Of a DNA stretch of 36,158 nucleotides, positions 1-7,729 are shown piece by piece (within the stretch, counting starts at the first letter, position 1; each line of letters begins with the position of its first letter). Below the pieces are notes generated by a model. It made no database searches. It had not been told where the DNA came from and worked only from the letters and a program-made list of their open reading frames with translations. The position numbers were made by a program, and so were the translations under genes. Location: assembly GCA_046153685.1 (NCBI GenBank), contig JBJXGH010000127.1, positions 1 through 36,158 of the forward strand, in the 5' to 3' direction. This stretch comes from CAMAPP01 sp046153685. GTDB lineage: Bacteria > Pseudomonadota > Alphaproteobacteria > CADEGL01.

Positions 1-177
1 CAGGCCATCGAACGCATTGCCCAGGCCGAGACCCAAGCCCTCGCCGAGGTTCGCGCCGCCGCCGCGGATATCGCCGTCGCCGCGACCCGCACGCTCATCG
101 CCGGCGCCATGGACGCCGGTCATCGCGGCCGCCTGATCGACGCCGCGATCGCGGAATTGCCGCAACGCCTGAACTAA
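1..177 (+). CDS. atpF: ATP synthase F0 subunit b (or b'), C-terminal fragment
   Basis: Frame 1 is open from the window edge to a TAA at 175-177, giving the last 58 residues of a longer protein. The fragment is an alanine-rich, charged helix with the pattern typical of the end of F-type ATP synthase b subunits: repeated AE/EVR heptads, then a DIAVAATRTLI segment and a short C-terminal helix ending in LPQRLN. In the complex this region is the distal peripheral stalk that contacts the delta subunit of F1. The start and the membrane anchor lie outside the window, so b cannot be told from b' with certainty. A strong hairpin terminator follows 43 bases after the stop, which fits the end of an F0 operon. 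Confidence 0.8.
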   Translation, partial: QAIERIAQAETQALAEVRAAAADIAVAATRTLIAGAMDAGHRGRLIDAAIAELPQRLN

Positions 178-219
178 GTCCGCCGCGGCATCTAGTTCGC
201 CGCGATTGAATGCACGAAG

Positions 220-249
220 AAAAAGGGCGGCCGAGTGGCCGCCCTTTTT
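220..249. terminator. Bidirectional intrinsic terminator between atpF and gcvP
   Basis: A perfect 8-bp stem (GGGCGGCC at 225-232, GGCCGCCC at 237-244) with a GAGT loop is flanked by AAAAA (220-224) and TTTTT (245-249). It therefore forms a GC stem followed by a U-run in both directions. It lies between the convergent ends of atpF (stop at 177) and gcvP (stop at 270) and probably ends both transcripts. Confidence 0.9.
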
Positions 250-269
250 GCGTCGCGGAAAAGGCGCGT

Positions 270-3155
270 CTATTCAGCCGCGTTCTTGTAGGAATCCATC
301 GGCGGGCAAGCGCAGATGAAATGGCGGTCACCGTACACCTGATCGATGCGGTTCACGGGCGGCCAGTATTTCGCGCCGCGCAAGGCTTCAACCGGAAAGG
401 CCGCGTCGGCGCGGGAATATTTGTGCGTCCAGTCTTCGCCGGTCACGTCTTCGGCGGTGTGGGGGGCGTTCTTCAGCGGATTGTCGGTCTTGTCATAGAC
501 GCCGGTCTCGACGCGCTTGATCTCGCCCCTGATCGAGATCATCGCCTCGATGAAGCGGTCGAGCTCGGCCTTGGGTTCGGATTCCGTCGGCTCGACCATG
601 AGCGTGCCCACGACCGGGAACGACATTGTCGGAGCGTGAAAGCCGTAATCCATGAGGCGCTTGGCGACGTCGTCCACCGCGATGCCCGATTCGTCCTTGA
701 GCGGGCGCAAATCGAGGATGCATTCATGCGCCACGAATCCCGCGCGCCCGGTGTAGAGCACGGGGAAATGGGGGCCGAGTTTCTTGGCCATGTAATTGGC
801 GGAAAGGATGGCGACCTGCGTCGCCTTCTTCAGCCCCTCCTCGCCCATCATGGCGATGTAGGACCACGAGATCGGCAGGATGGACGCGCTGCCCCAGGGC
901 GCGGCCGAAACCGGCCCGATGCCGTCCTTGCCGCCGCATTCGGGGTGCACGGGATGGGAGGGCAGAAAAGCCGCCAGGTGCTTGCCGACCGCGATCGGCC
1001 CAACCCCCGGCCCGCCGCCGCCATGGGGGATGCAGAACGTCTTGTGCAGGTTGAGATGCATCACGTCCGGACCGTACTTGCCTGGCCGGCACAACCCGAC
1101 CTGGGCGTTCATATTGGCGCCGTCCATGTAAACCTGGCCGCCATTCTCGTGCACGATGCGGCAAATCTCGCGGATGCGCTCCTCGAACACGCCATGGGTC
1201 GAGGGATAGGTGACCATGAGCGCGGCCAGATCGGCCTTGTGCGCGGCGGCTTTCGTCTTGAGGTCGACCACGTCGACATTACCGTCGCCATCGCACGCGA
1301 CCACGACGACCGACATGCCGCACATGGCGGCGGACGCGGGATTGGTGCCGTGGGCGGAGGACGGGATGAGGCAGACATTGCGGTGCGCCTCGCCGCGGCT
1401 GCGGTGGTATTTGCGGATGACCAGAAGCCCGGCGTACTCGCCCTGCGAACCCGCATTGGGCTGGAGCGAGACACCGGCGAAGCCCGTGGCCTTCTGCAGC
1501 ATTTTCTCCAGGTCCTTGATCATCTGGAGATAGCCCTTGGCCTGATCGAGCGGCGCAAAGGGATGGATGCCACCCATGGACCGCCAGGTCACGGGAATCA
1601 TCTCCGAGGTGGCGTTGAGTTTCATGGTGCACGACCCCAGCGGGATCATGGAGCGATTGAGCGCCACGTCCTTCTCCTCGAGCCGACGCATGTAGCGCAG
1701 CATGTCGGTTTCGGAGTGGTAGCGATGGAAGACGGGATGGTCGAGGAACGCCTGCTTGCGCGCGAAATCCTCGGGGATGCCCTCGGGCGCCTTGGCGTCG
1801 AGCTCAAGCATGGACAACCGCGAAGGCCCGCCCGCGAACACATCCCACAGCGCCTCGATATGGTCGCGCGTCGTCGCCTCATCGGCCGAAATGCCGACGC
1901 GGTCGGGACCAAGATCGCGCAGATTGATGCCTGCCTTGCGCGCACCCTCAAGCATGGCCTTGGCCTTGCCCGGCGTCTCGACGACGAAGGTATCGAAGAA
2001 AGATCGGTTGGCGACGCGGTAGCCGAGCCGGCGCAGGCCCTCGGCCAAAATCGCGGTCAGCCGATGGACCCGCCCAGCAATGATCTTTAGTCCCTGCGGG
2101 CCGTGATACACGGCGTACATTCCGGCGACGACCGCCAGAAGAACTTGGGCGGTGCAAATATTGCTGGTCGCCTTCTCGCGCCGGATGTGCTGTTCGCGCG
2201 TCTGCAATGCCAAGCGCATGGCCATGCGGCCCTTGGCATCGACCGAGACGCCGACCAAGCGGCCCGGAACCGCGCGCTTATAGGCATCGCGCGCGGCCAT
2301 GAAGGCGGCATGCGGGCCGCCGAAACCGAGCGGCACGCCGAAGCGCTGCGAGGAGCCGATCACGACATCCGCGCCGAGCGCGCCGGGCGGGGTCAGCATG
2401 ACGAGCGCCAGAAGATCCGTCGCGACGATGGCGATCGCACCCTGTTCGTGGGCGGCGGCGATGGCGGCGCGCGGATCGGCGAGTTCGCCATGGGTGTCGG
2501 GGTATTGCAGCAGCGCTCCGAACACGCGGTGCCGGGACAGCTCGGATGGCTCGCCGACGATCACCTCGATGTCGAGAGGTTCGGCGCGCGTGCGCACGAC
2601 AGCAAGGGTCTGCGGATGGCAGCCTTGGGCGACGAAGAACGCCTTGGCCTCGGACTTGGCGACATTGCGCGCAAGTGTCATGGCCTCCGCCGCCGCCGTC
2701 GCCTCGTCGAGCAAGGAGGCGTTCGCCATTTCCATCCCGGTCAGATCCATGACCATGGTCTGGAAATTGAGCAGCGCCTCGAGCCGGCCTTGGGAAATCT
2801 CGGGCTGATAAGGCGTATAGGCCGTATACCAGCCGGGATTTTCGAGGATGTTGCGCAGAATGACGGGCGGGGTGAGCGTGTCGTAATAGCCCATGCCGAT
2901 CATCGTGGTCATGACCTTGTTGCGCGCGGCGACGCGCGCGAGTTCGGCCAGAACGTCCGCTTCGCTGCGCGCGGGCGCGAGGCCCGAGGACCCGGACTCG
3001 CGAATGGACTGCGGCACGGTCTTTTCCGCGAGCTCGTCGAGCGATGCCAGGCCCAGCTCCCCGAGCATGGCGGCGATGTCGTCCTCGCTCGGGCCAATGT
3101 GCCGGTGGATGAACTCGCGGGCGTTTTCGAGCTCCTCGAGGGGGCGGCGGGTCAT
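270..3155 (-). CDS. gcvP: Glycine dehydrogenase (decarboxylating), P protein
   Basis: This 961-residue protein is the full-length, single-chain P protein of the glycine cleavage system. It decarboxylates glycine with pyridoxal phosphate and passes the aminomethyl group to the lipoyl arm of GcvH. The N-terminus has the typical FIHRHIGPSEDDIAAML start. The PLP-binding lysine is K705 in the motif NLHKTFCIPHGGGGPG, and the glycine-rich loop follows it directly. Length matches one-chain GcvP (about 950-960 residues), not the split GcvPA/GcvPB form. It is the last gene of gcvT-gcvH-gcvP: it begins 49 bases after the gcvH stop and ends 20 bases from the shared terminator. Its expression should follow the glycine riboswitch ahead of gcvT. 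Identity is certain from the motif and context. Confidence 0.98.
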   Translation of the reverse strand: MTRRPLEELENAREFIHRHIGPSEDDIAAMLGELGLASLDELAEKTVPQSIRESGSSGLAPARSEADVLAELARVAARNKVMTTMIGMGYYDTLTPPVILRNILENPGWYTAYTPYQPEISQGRLEALLNFQTMVMDLTGMEMANASLLDEATAAAEAMTLARNVAKSEAKAFFVAQGCHPQTLAVVRTRAEPLDIEVIVGEPSELSRHRVFGALLQYPDTHGELADPRAAIAAAHEQGAIAIVATDLLALVMLTPPGALGADVVIGSSQRFGVPLGFGGPHAAFMAARDAYKRAVPGRLVGVSVDAKGRMAMRLALQTREQHIRREKATSNICTAQVLLAVVAGMYAVYHGPQGLKIIAGRVHRLTAILAEGLRRLGYRVANRSFFDTFVVETPGKAKAMLEGARKAGINLRDLGPDRVGISADEATTRDHIEALWDVFAGGPSRLSMLELDAKAPEGIPEDFARKQAFLDHPVFHRYHSETDMLRYMRRLEEKDVALNRSMIPLGSCTMKLNATSEMIPVTWRSMGGIHPFAPLDQAKGYLQMIKDLEKMLQKATGFAGVSLQPNAGSQGEYAGLLVIRKYHRSRGEAHRNVCLIPSSAHGTNPASAAMCGMSVVVVACDGDGNVDVVDLKTKAAAHKADLAALMVTYPSTHGVFEERIREICRIVHENGGQVYMDGANMNAQVGLCRPGKYGPDVMHLNLHKTFCIPHGGGGPGVGPIAVGKHLAAFLPSHPVHPECGGKDGIGPVSAAPWGSASILPISWSYIAMMGEEGLKKATQVAILSANYMAKKLGPHFPVLYTGRAGFVAHECILDLRPLKDESGIAVDDVAKRLMDYGFHAPTMSFPVVGTLMVEPTESEPKAELDRFIEAMISIRGEIKRVETGVYDKTDNPLKNAPHTAEDVTGEDWTHKYSRADAAFPVEALRGAKYWPPVNRIDQVYGDRHFICACPPMDSYKNAAE

Positions 3156-3204
3156 GGCGTATCTCCGTGAGCGATCAGACGGGGAACGATCGGCTAGGCA
3201 AGGA

Positions 3205-3582
3205 TCAGGCGAGCGATGCGACGTGGGCCGTGTAGGCCGCCTCGTCCATGAGCTCCGACAGTTCTGCCGGATTCGACAGCTTGATCTTGAAGAACCAGCC
3301 GGCGCCTTGCGGGTCGCTGTTCACAAGGGCTGGGTTGGCTTCGAGCTCGGCATTGGCGCCGACGACCTCGCCCGAGAGCGGCGCATAGACCTCGCTCGCG
3401 GCCTTGACCGATTCGACGACCGCCGCCTGGCCCATGAGCACGACCTTGGTTCCGGCCTTGGGCAGTTCGACGTACACCACATCGCCCAGTTGGCCCTGGG
3501 CGTAATCCGTGATGCCGACGGTCGCGACCCCGGCTTCGATCACGAGCCACTCGTGTTCCTTGGTGAATTTACGTTCCGCCAT
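3205..3582 (-). CDS. gcvH: Glycine cleavage system H protein
   Basis: The protein has 125 residues, the normal size for GcvH, the small carrier that shuttles the aminomethyl intermediate on a lipoylated lysine between P, T and L proteins. The lipoyl-attachment lysine is K60 in the motif VVESVKAASEVYAPLSGEV. The N-terminus KFTKEHEWLVIEAGVATVGITDYAQ (split here as KFTKEHEWL and GITDYAQ) is highly characteristic. It sits between gcvT (45 bases upstream) and gcvP (49 bases downstream) on the same strand and is almost certainly co-transcribed with them. An upstream GGAGG-like sequence on the minus strand, about 7 bases before the ATG, supports the start. Confidence 0.98.
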   Translation of the reverse strand: MAERKFTKEHEWLVIEAGVATVGITDYAQGQLGDVVYVELPKAGTKVVLMGQAAVVESVKAASEVYAPLSGEVVGANAELEANPALVNSDPQGAGWFFKIKLSNPAELSELMDEAAYTAHVASLA

Positions 3583-3627
3583 GGCGTTTCCTCCCCCGAT
3601 GAAAGACGCGGCAATCCCGATCCGGGA

Positions 3628-4737
3628 TCAGCCGCGATAATATCGTTGCGGCACGAACGGCATGGCCGCGATTTTGGCCGGGCGCGGCATGCCGCGCACG
3701 ACGAGCTGGACGGACGTGCCGGCGGCCGCGTGCGTCGCCGCGACATAGCCCATGGCCATCGGTCCGCCGAGCGTCGGGCCGAAGCCGCCGCTGGTGACGG
3801 TGCCTAGCTTCTCGCCCGAGAGGGCGACGATCTCGGTGCCCTCGCGCGCAGGCGCGCGGCCTTCGGGCAGAATACCGACGCGCTTGCGCTTGGGCCCTTC
3901 GGCCAATTGTTTCTGGATGACGGCCGCGCCGCGAAACCCGCCCTGCTCGCGCCGGCGCTTCTGGATGCTCCATTGCAGGCCGGCCTCGATGGGCGTCGTC
4001 ATCGTGTCGATGTCGTGGCCGTACAGGCAAAGCCCGGCCTCGAGCCGGAGCGAATCGCGCGCGCCCAGGCCGATGGGCTTCACCTCGGATTCGCCAAGAA
4101 GGCGCTTGGCGATGGCGATCGCCTTGTCGGCGGGCATGGATATCTCAAAGCCGTCCTCGCCCGTATAGCCCGAGCGCGTGACAAAACACTCGGCGCCAGC
4201 CAACTCGACTTCGATCCCGCTCATGAATGCCATCTTGGCCGTGTCCGGCGCAAAACGCGCCAAGACCGCCGAGGACGCCGGGCCTTGCAGGGCGAGCAAT
4301 GCGCGTTCGGGGTGTTCGATCAGCCGCACGCCCGCGCCAAGATGGGCGCGAAGATGCGCGAAGTCCTGCTCCTTGCACGCGGCGTTCACCACCACCATCA
4401 GTTCACCGCCGCGGCGCGTGACCATCAGATCGTCGAGAATACCGCCCGTGTCGTCGGTGAATTGGGTATAGCGCTGGCGGCCGGCGCCGAGATTGACGAT
4501 ATCGGCCGGGACGAGCGCCTCGAGCGCCGCCGCGCCGGCGTCGCCGGCAAGCGTTGCCTGGCCCATGTGGGAGACATCGAAAAGCCCGGCCTGTGAACGC
4601 GTGTGGTTGTGCTCGACCAGGATGCCGGAGGGATATTGCACCGGCATGGCGTAGCCCGCAAAAGGCACGATCTTCGCGCCCAACTCCACATGCAGATCGT
4701 GAAGCGGCGTGCGCTTGGGATTTCCAGAATCAGCCAC
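3628..4737 (-). CDS. gcvT: Aminomethyltransferase, glycine cleavage T protein
   Basis: GcvT takes the aminomethyl group from lipoyl-GcvH, releases ammonia and gives 5,10-methylene-tetrahydrofolate. The protein has 369 residues from the chosen start and shows family blocks such as KRTPLHDLHVELGAKIVPFAGYAMP at the N-terminus (key residues H6-L-H, F-A-G-Y), FDVSHMGQ, and SGYTGEDGFEISMP. I chose GTG at 4735-4737 because a clear GGAGG (4745-4749 on the complementary strand) lies 7 bases upstream and the conserved sequence begins a few residues later. An open frame runs up to 4836, but that part overlaps the riboswitch and has no family similarity. It is the first gene of the gcvTHP operon and directly follows a tandem glycine aptamer that can reach its ribosome site. 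Confidence 0.96.
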   Translation of the reverse strand: MADSGNPKRTPLHDLHVELGAKIVPFAGYAMPVQYPSGILVEHNHTRSQAGLFDVSHMGQATLAGDAGAAALEALVPADIVNLGAGRQRYTQFTDDTGGILDDLMVTRRGGELMVVVNAACKEQDFAHLRAHLGAGVRLIEHPERALLALQGPASSAVLARFAPDTAKMAFMSGIEVELAGAECFVTRSGYTGEDGFEISMPADKAIAIAKRLLGESEVKPIGLGARDSLRLEAGLCLYGHDIDTMTTPIEAGLQWSIQKRRREQGGFRGAAVIQKQLAEGPKRKRVGILPEGRAPAREGTEIVALSGEKLGTVTSGGFGPTLGGPMAMGYVAATHAAAGTSVQLVVRGMPRPAKIAAMPFVPQRYYRG

Positions 4738-4789
4738 GAACGATCCTCCGACAGGGGCGACCGCCGCAACCGTGATTCGGCTGCGGCAC
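4738..4789 (-). promoter_or_regulatory. Expression platform and ribosome binding site of gcvT
   Basis: Between the second aptamer and the GTG start the transcript can form a hairpin, GCCGCA pairing with TGCGGC (complement of 4763-4787), followed by CGCCCCT (4753-4759) and the ribosome site GGAGG (4745-4749). No U-run follows the hairpin, so an intrinsic terminator is unlikely. Competition of the CGCCCCT segment with the aptamer-2 closing stem is the most likely switch. The exact switching structure is inferred. Confidence 0.55.
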
Positions 4790-4998
4790 GCGCCCCCTCT
4801 GTCTCGGGACCTGAAAGATTCGCCCCATCGACCCATTGAGAAGGGCCGCCGGGCTTACCTCGTCGGTGGGGCGCGGCGACAAAATATCGGACGCGCCCGC
4901 TTTCCAGAGTGCAATTCGCTTGCGGTCCTTTTGCCTGAGAGTTTCCGGGGCGGTTGCTCCTTCGGCGCCGGCGCGGGGCCGGTCTCTCCCACAAGTTC
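4790..4998 (-). promoter_or_regulatory. Tandem glycine riboswitch
   Basis: Read on the minus strand, two glycine aptamers follow each other. Aptamer 1 begins with GGGAGAGACC (complement of 4981-4990), then GCCGAAGGAGCAACC (4952-4966) and AAACTCTCAGGCAAAAGGAC (4925-4944), the classic conserved core. Aptamer 2 begins with CTCTGGA (4903-4909), then CACCGACGAGGTAAGC (4853-4868) and ATCTTTCAGGTCCCGAGACA near 4801-4820, ending in AGAGGGGGCG (4791-4800). The order and short linker match cooperative tandem glycine riboswitches known upstream of gcvT. Glycine binding should turn on the cleavage operon. A CGCCCCT segment (complement of 4753-4759) just before the gcvT ribosome site can pair with the 3' strand of aptamer 2, so control of translation initiation is plausible. 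Confidence 0.95.
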
Positions 4999-5038
4999 GG
5001 CCGCATGGGCTCGTCTTCAAGACCTTGCGACGCCCGTC

Positions 5039-5066
5039 AGCCTAGAGAACGGCCCTGTATTGTCAA
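5039..5066 (-). promoter_or_regulatory. Candidate sigma-70 promoter of the gcv operon
   Basis: On the minus strand a perfect -35 box TTGACA (complement of 5061-5066) is followed after 16 bases by TAGGCT (5039-5044). Transcription would start near 5031, about 35 bases before aptamer 1 begins. The box is placed 30 bases beyond the stop of the upstream lipoprotein gene, so the gcv operon appears to have its own promoter. Spacing is one base short of ideal. Confidence 0.65.
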
Positions 5067-5095
5067 CCAAGACCGGGATCGGCCGCGACGGGCGA

Positions 5096-5731
5096 TCAAT
5101 TGCCGAGCTGCTTGCGGTTGAAATCGGCCTCCTCCGTGGAGAGCTGGAAGCCCGTGTAGATGCGGAAGGCGGCGCCCGTACGCCCCTTCAGGCGGAACAA
5201 CATCCAGGCTTCGTCTTCCGTGACCACGGAGCGCCCGCCCTGGCCGAGCTGGAGGCGCAGCGGAAATTCCTGACGGTCGAGAATAACGTCGCGCACGTCG
5301 GCCACCGCGACGAAATAGCGGCCCTCCGTCGTATTGCCGGTCGCCTTCGGTCCCGCCGAGGCCGCCACGCGGACCTTGAGCAGCACTTCCATGTCGTCTG
5401 TCGGCGCGGCGCCGGCAACATTGACCCGCTTGAGCTCGGAATAGGTGCATTTGAGCGCAACGTCCGCGATGCGCGCCTGATAGATCACGTTCTTCGGGTC
5501 CACCGGGCCATTGAATTTGGTCACGCTCGCAACCGATGGCGGAATGCGCACATAGGGGCATGGGCCTTCTTGCTCCGAGCACGCGGCCAGCACGGCCAAG
5601 GTCGCGCACGCGGCCGCGATACGGCGCGCCACGCGCCCAATTGCTCGCCCTTGCCCAATTGCGCGCGCGCGGACATCGCGCGCGACATCCGCGCGGCGGC
5701 CGCGCAAGCCTTTAGCAGGGGACAATGTCAT
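5096..5731 (-). CDS. Predicted lipoprotein of unknown function
   Basis: I do not recognise the family. The N-terminus is arginine-rich and then hydrophobic, ending in a lipobox (LAVLAAC, Cys51 of the longest reading), so the mature protein of about 160 residues is probably a lipid-anchored periplasmic protein. The 211-residue reading has an overlong n-region; a GTG at 5630-5632 would place the signal peptide at a more usual length (178 residues). The mature part is rich in beta-type segments, with conserved-looking blocks such as KFNGPVDPKNVIYQARI and VILDRQEFPLRLQLG, and has two cysteines close after the lipid site and at KCTYSEL. It lies 4 bases after the CDGSH gene on the same strand and may be co-transcribed with it. 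A link to the downstream gcv operon is unlikely because that has its own promoter. Confidence 0.75.
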   Translation of the reverse strand: MTLSPAKGLRGRRADVARDVRARAIGQGRAIGRVARRIAAACATLAVLAACSEQEGPCPYVRIPPSVASVTKFNGPVDPKNVIYQARIADVALKCTYSELKRVNVAGAAPTDDMEVLLKVRVAASAGPKATGNTTEGRYFVAVADVRDVILDRQEFPLRLQLGQGGRSVVTEDEAWMLFRLKGRTGAAFRIYTGFQLSTEEADFNRKQLGN

Positions 5732-5735
5732 CGAA

Positions 5736-5975
5736 TCAGAGCTTGCTGTGCGTACCGTCGCAACGCGGCGCGTTCTTGGTCGCCTTGCAGCCGCAGAGCC
5801 AAATGGTCTCGGTTTTCTCGGCCACGAACATCATGGGCGCGAGGCCGGTGTTCTTATGCGCCCCGTCGCAATACGGCTGTTTCTGGCTGCGCCCGCAGAT
5901 GCACCAGAAATACTTCTTGCCGGCCTCGACATCGGCCTTGTAGGGCGATTTTTGAGCGATGATCGGTTCGGCCAT
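5736..5975 (-). CDS. CDGSH-type iron-sulfur protein with two cluster sites
   Basis: A 79-residue protein with two zinc-finger-like CDGSH motifs. Site 1 has C25, C27, C36 and H40 (WCICGRSQKQPYCDGAH); site 2 has C61, C63, C72 and H76 (CGCKATKNAPRCDGTH). Each three-Cys one-His set is the known ligand pattern for a 2Fe-2S cluster of the mitoNEET/Miner2 class. The double-motif layout is that of the soluble bacterial and Miner2-like proteins; no membrane segment is seen. The role is redox or cluster transfer in general; the exact partner cannot be read from sequence. A GAGG lies 7 bases before the ATG on the minus strand. It is followed after 4 bases by the lipoprotein gene and is divergent from thrB. 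Confidence 0.93.
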   Translation of the reverse strand: MAEPIIAQKSPYKADVEAGKKYFWCICGRSQKQPYCDGAHKNTGLAPMMFVAEKTETIWLCGCKATKNAPRCDGTHSKL

Positions 5976-6120
5976 GACGAATCCTCAAGACGTTTTGCGC
6001 GCGCGACAAGGTGACCCTAAATCCGCCGCGCCGCACGAAACTCTAGAGAAGCGCCCCTTGCCGCACAAGCGCGAGGGACGCGGGGCGCAATTCTCGTCGA
6101 TGCGTTCCTCAGGCCGTCCG

Positions 6121-6149
6121 TTGCGCGGATCCTGGGGATCGGCCATATC
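6121..6149 (+). promoter_or_regulatory. Candidate promoter of thrB-rnhA
   Basis: TTGCGC at 6121-6126 and CATATC at 6144-6149 are separated by 17 bases, giving a reasonable sigma-70-type promoter in the 250-base gap between the divergent CDGSH gene and thrB. The predicted start near 6156 would leave a GC-rich leader of about 70 bases, which includes a CCCCTAGGGG palindrome. The assignment rests on box similarity and position only. Confidence 0.4.
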
Positions 6150-6225
6150 TGGCCCCGCGCCGCGCCCGACCGGGGACGCGGCCACAAGCAGCCGCCCCCC
6201 TAGGGGCCGGCGCCAAGGCAAGGTC

Positions 6226-7188
6226 ATGGCGGTCTATACCGAAGTCTCCGACGAAGAACTCACGGCGTTCCTCGCGACCTACGATCTCGGCACGGTTCTG
6301 TCGTTCAAGGGCATCGCCGAGGGGGTCGAGAACTCCAATTATCTGCTCCAGACCGAACGCGGCGGGTTCATCCTGACGCTCTACGAAAAGCGCGTTGCGC
6401 TCGCCGATTTGCCGTTTTTCCTGGGCCTCATGGAGCATTTGGCCGCGCGGGGCTTTGCAAGCCCGACCCCGGTGAAAGCCAGGGACGGTCTGGCCTTGCG
6501 CCAATTGTGCGGCCGGCCGGCGGCGATCGTCACCTTCCTCTCGGGCCTTTGGCCGCGGCGTATCCAACCCTTCCATTGCCGCGAACTCGGCGCGGGCCTG
6601 GCCCGGATGCATCTTGCGAGCGCGGACTTCGCGCTCAAGCGCCCGAACGATCTGTCGCTCGAAGGTTGGCGCAAGCTGGTCGGCGCCTGCGCGGCGCGCG
6701 CGGACACCGTGCAGGACGGCCTCGCGCGCGTGATCGAAACGGAGTTCGCGCATCTCGAAAAACACTGGCCCACGGGCCTTTCCTCCGGTGTGATTCACGC
6801 CGATTTGTTTCCCGACAACGTATTCTTTCTCGGCGAGACCCTGTCCGGCGTGATCGATTTTTATTTCGCCTGCAATGATTTCTACGCCTACGAATTGGCG
6901 ATATGCTTGAATGCCTGGTGTTTCGAGGGCGACGGCGCGTTCAACGCGACGAAAGCGCGCCATTTGCTGTCGGCCTATCGCCAGCTCCGGGCATTCTCGG
7001 CCGAGGAACTCGAAGCGATGCCGACCTTGGCGCGCGGCGCGGCGCTGCGCTTTCTACTGACGCGGCTGTATGACTGGATCAACCACCCGACCGGCGCCTT
7101 TGTTCGACCCAAGGATCCCTTGGAATATCTGCGCAAGCTGCGTTTCCACCAGCATGTAAGGGGACCCGCCGCATATGGCTTACGCTAA
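6226..7188 (+). CDS. thrB: Homoserine kinase (ThrB, aminoglycoside-phosphotransferase fold)
   Basis: Homoserine kinase phosphorylates L-homoserine with ATP, the step before threonine synthase. The 320-residue protein is of the APH/choline-kinase-like type common in alphaproteobacteria, not the GHMP type of Escherichia coli. The start is ATG at 6226, where the typical MAVYTEVSDEELTAFLATYD sequence begins; the open frame upstream is GC-rich shadow. The catalytic loop is H191-A-D193-L-F-P-D-N198, and GVIDFYFACNDFYAYELA provides the following metal-binding aspartate. The N-terminal glycine-containing block KGIAEGVENSNYLL is the nucleotide loop. It overlaps rnhA by 14 bases, so the two are one transcript. 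The partner gene thrC is on the other strand about 6 kb away. Confidence 0.95.
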   Translation: MAVYTEVSDEELTAFLATYDLGTVLSFKGIAEGVENSNYLLQTERGGFILTLYEKRVALADLPFFLGLMEHLAARGFASPTPVKARDGLALRQLCGRPAAIVTFLSGLWPRRIQPFHCRELGAGLARMHLASADFALKRPNDLSLEGWRKLVGACAARADTVQDGLARVIETEFAHLEKHWPTGLSSGVIHADLFPDNVFFLGETLSGVIDFYFACNDFYAYELAICLNAWCFEGDGAFNATKARHLLSAYRQLRAFSAEELEAMPTLARGAALRFLLTRLYDWINHPTGAFVRPKDPLEYLRKLRFHQHVRGPAAYGLR

Positions 7189-7645
7189 GGGCGCGGTGCA
7201 TCTGTTCACCGACGGCGCGTGCAGCGGCAATCCGGGCCCCGGCGGCTGGGGCGCGCTCATGCGTTTTAACGGCGTCGAGAAAACGCTCTCTGGCGGCGAT
7301 GGCGCGACGACCAACAACCGCATGGAACTCATGGCGGCGATCATGGGACTCGAGGCGATCTCGCGCCCCGTCACCGTCCACGTTCACACCGACAGCACCT
7401 ATGTGAAGGACGGCATCACACGCTGGCTGGCCCAGTGGAAACGCCGCAACTGGCGCACCGCCGACCGCAAGCCCGTGAAAAACGTCGATTTGTGGCAGCG
7501 CCTGGAAGCGGCCGCCGCCCGTCACGAGACCCATTGGCACTGGGTGCGCGGCCATGACGGCCATCCCGAGAACGAACGCGCCGACGCGCTCGCGCGCGCG
7601 GGCATGGCGCCGTTTCTCGAAGGCAAAACAGCGAAGGGGGCCTGA
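7175..7645 (+). CDS. rnhA: Ribonuclease HI
   Basis: RNase HI cuts the RNA strand of RNA-DNA hybrids (R-loops, primers). The 156-residue length is that of a classic single-domain bacterial enzyme. All four catalytic acids are present: D13 (LFTDGACSGNPGPGGWG), E51 (TNNRMELMA), D73 (HTDSTYV) and D137 (NERADALA). The basic handle region WLAQWKRRNWRTADRKPVKN is intact, and the loop histidine is H127 in VRGHDGHPENE. It starts inside the end of thrB and is translationally coupled to it, a pairing commonly seen in alphaproteobacteria. Its stop codon lies in the loop of a GC hairpin (7636-7653). Confidence 0.97.
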   Translation: MAYAKGAVHLFTDGACSGNPGPGGWGALMRFNGVEKTLSGGDGATTNNRMELMAAIMGLEAISRPVTVHVHTDSTYVKDGITRWLAQWKRRNWRTADRKPVKNVDLWQRLEAAAARHETHWHWVRGHDGHPENERADALARAGMAPFLEGKTAKGA

Positions 7646-7653
7646 CGGCCCCC
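7636..7653 (+). terminator. GC hairpin enclosing the rnhA stop codon
   Basis: GGGGGCC (7636-7642) and GGCCCCC (7647-7653) form a perfect 7-bp stem whose TGAC loop contains the rnhA stop codon. There is no U-run after it, so it is at best a weak intrinsic terminator; an mRNA 3'-end stabiliser is an equal possibility. Confidence 0.45.
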
Positions 7654-7729
7654 CTCGTGCCTTGTCGAACTGGAAAACTCCTCGCCGGACCGGAAAACAC
7701 CGGCCGTTCGGCGACGCAAACCCCTGGGC

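Noticed and set aside
210..2090. Long plus-strand open frame (626 codons) opposite gcvP
   Set aside because: It is exactly antisense to a certain gene, has no recognisable domain and starts inside the terminator hairpin. Long antisense frames are common in GC-rich DNA because stops are rare in the complementary frame.
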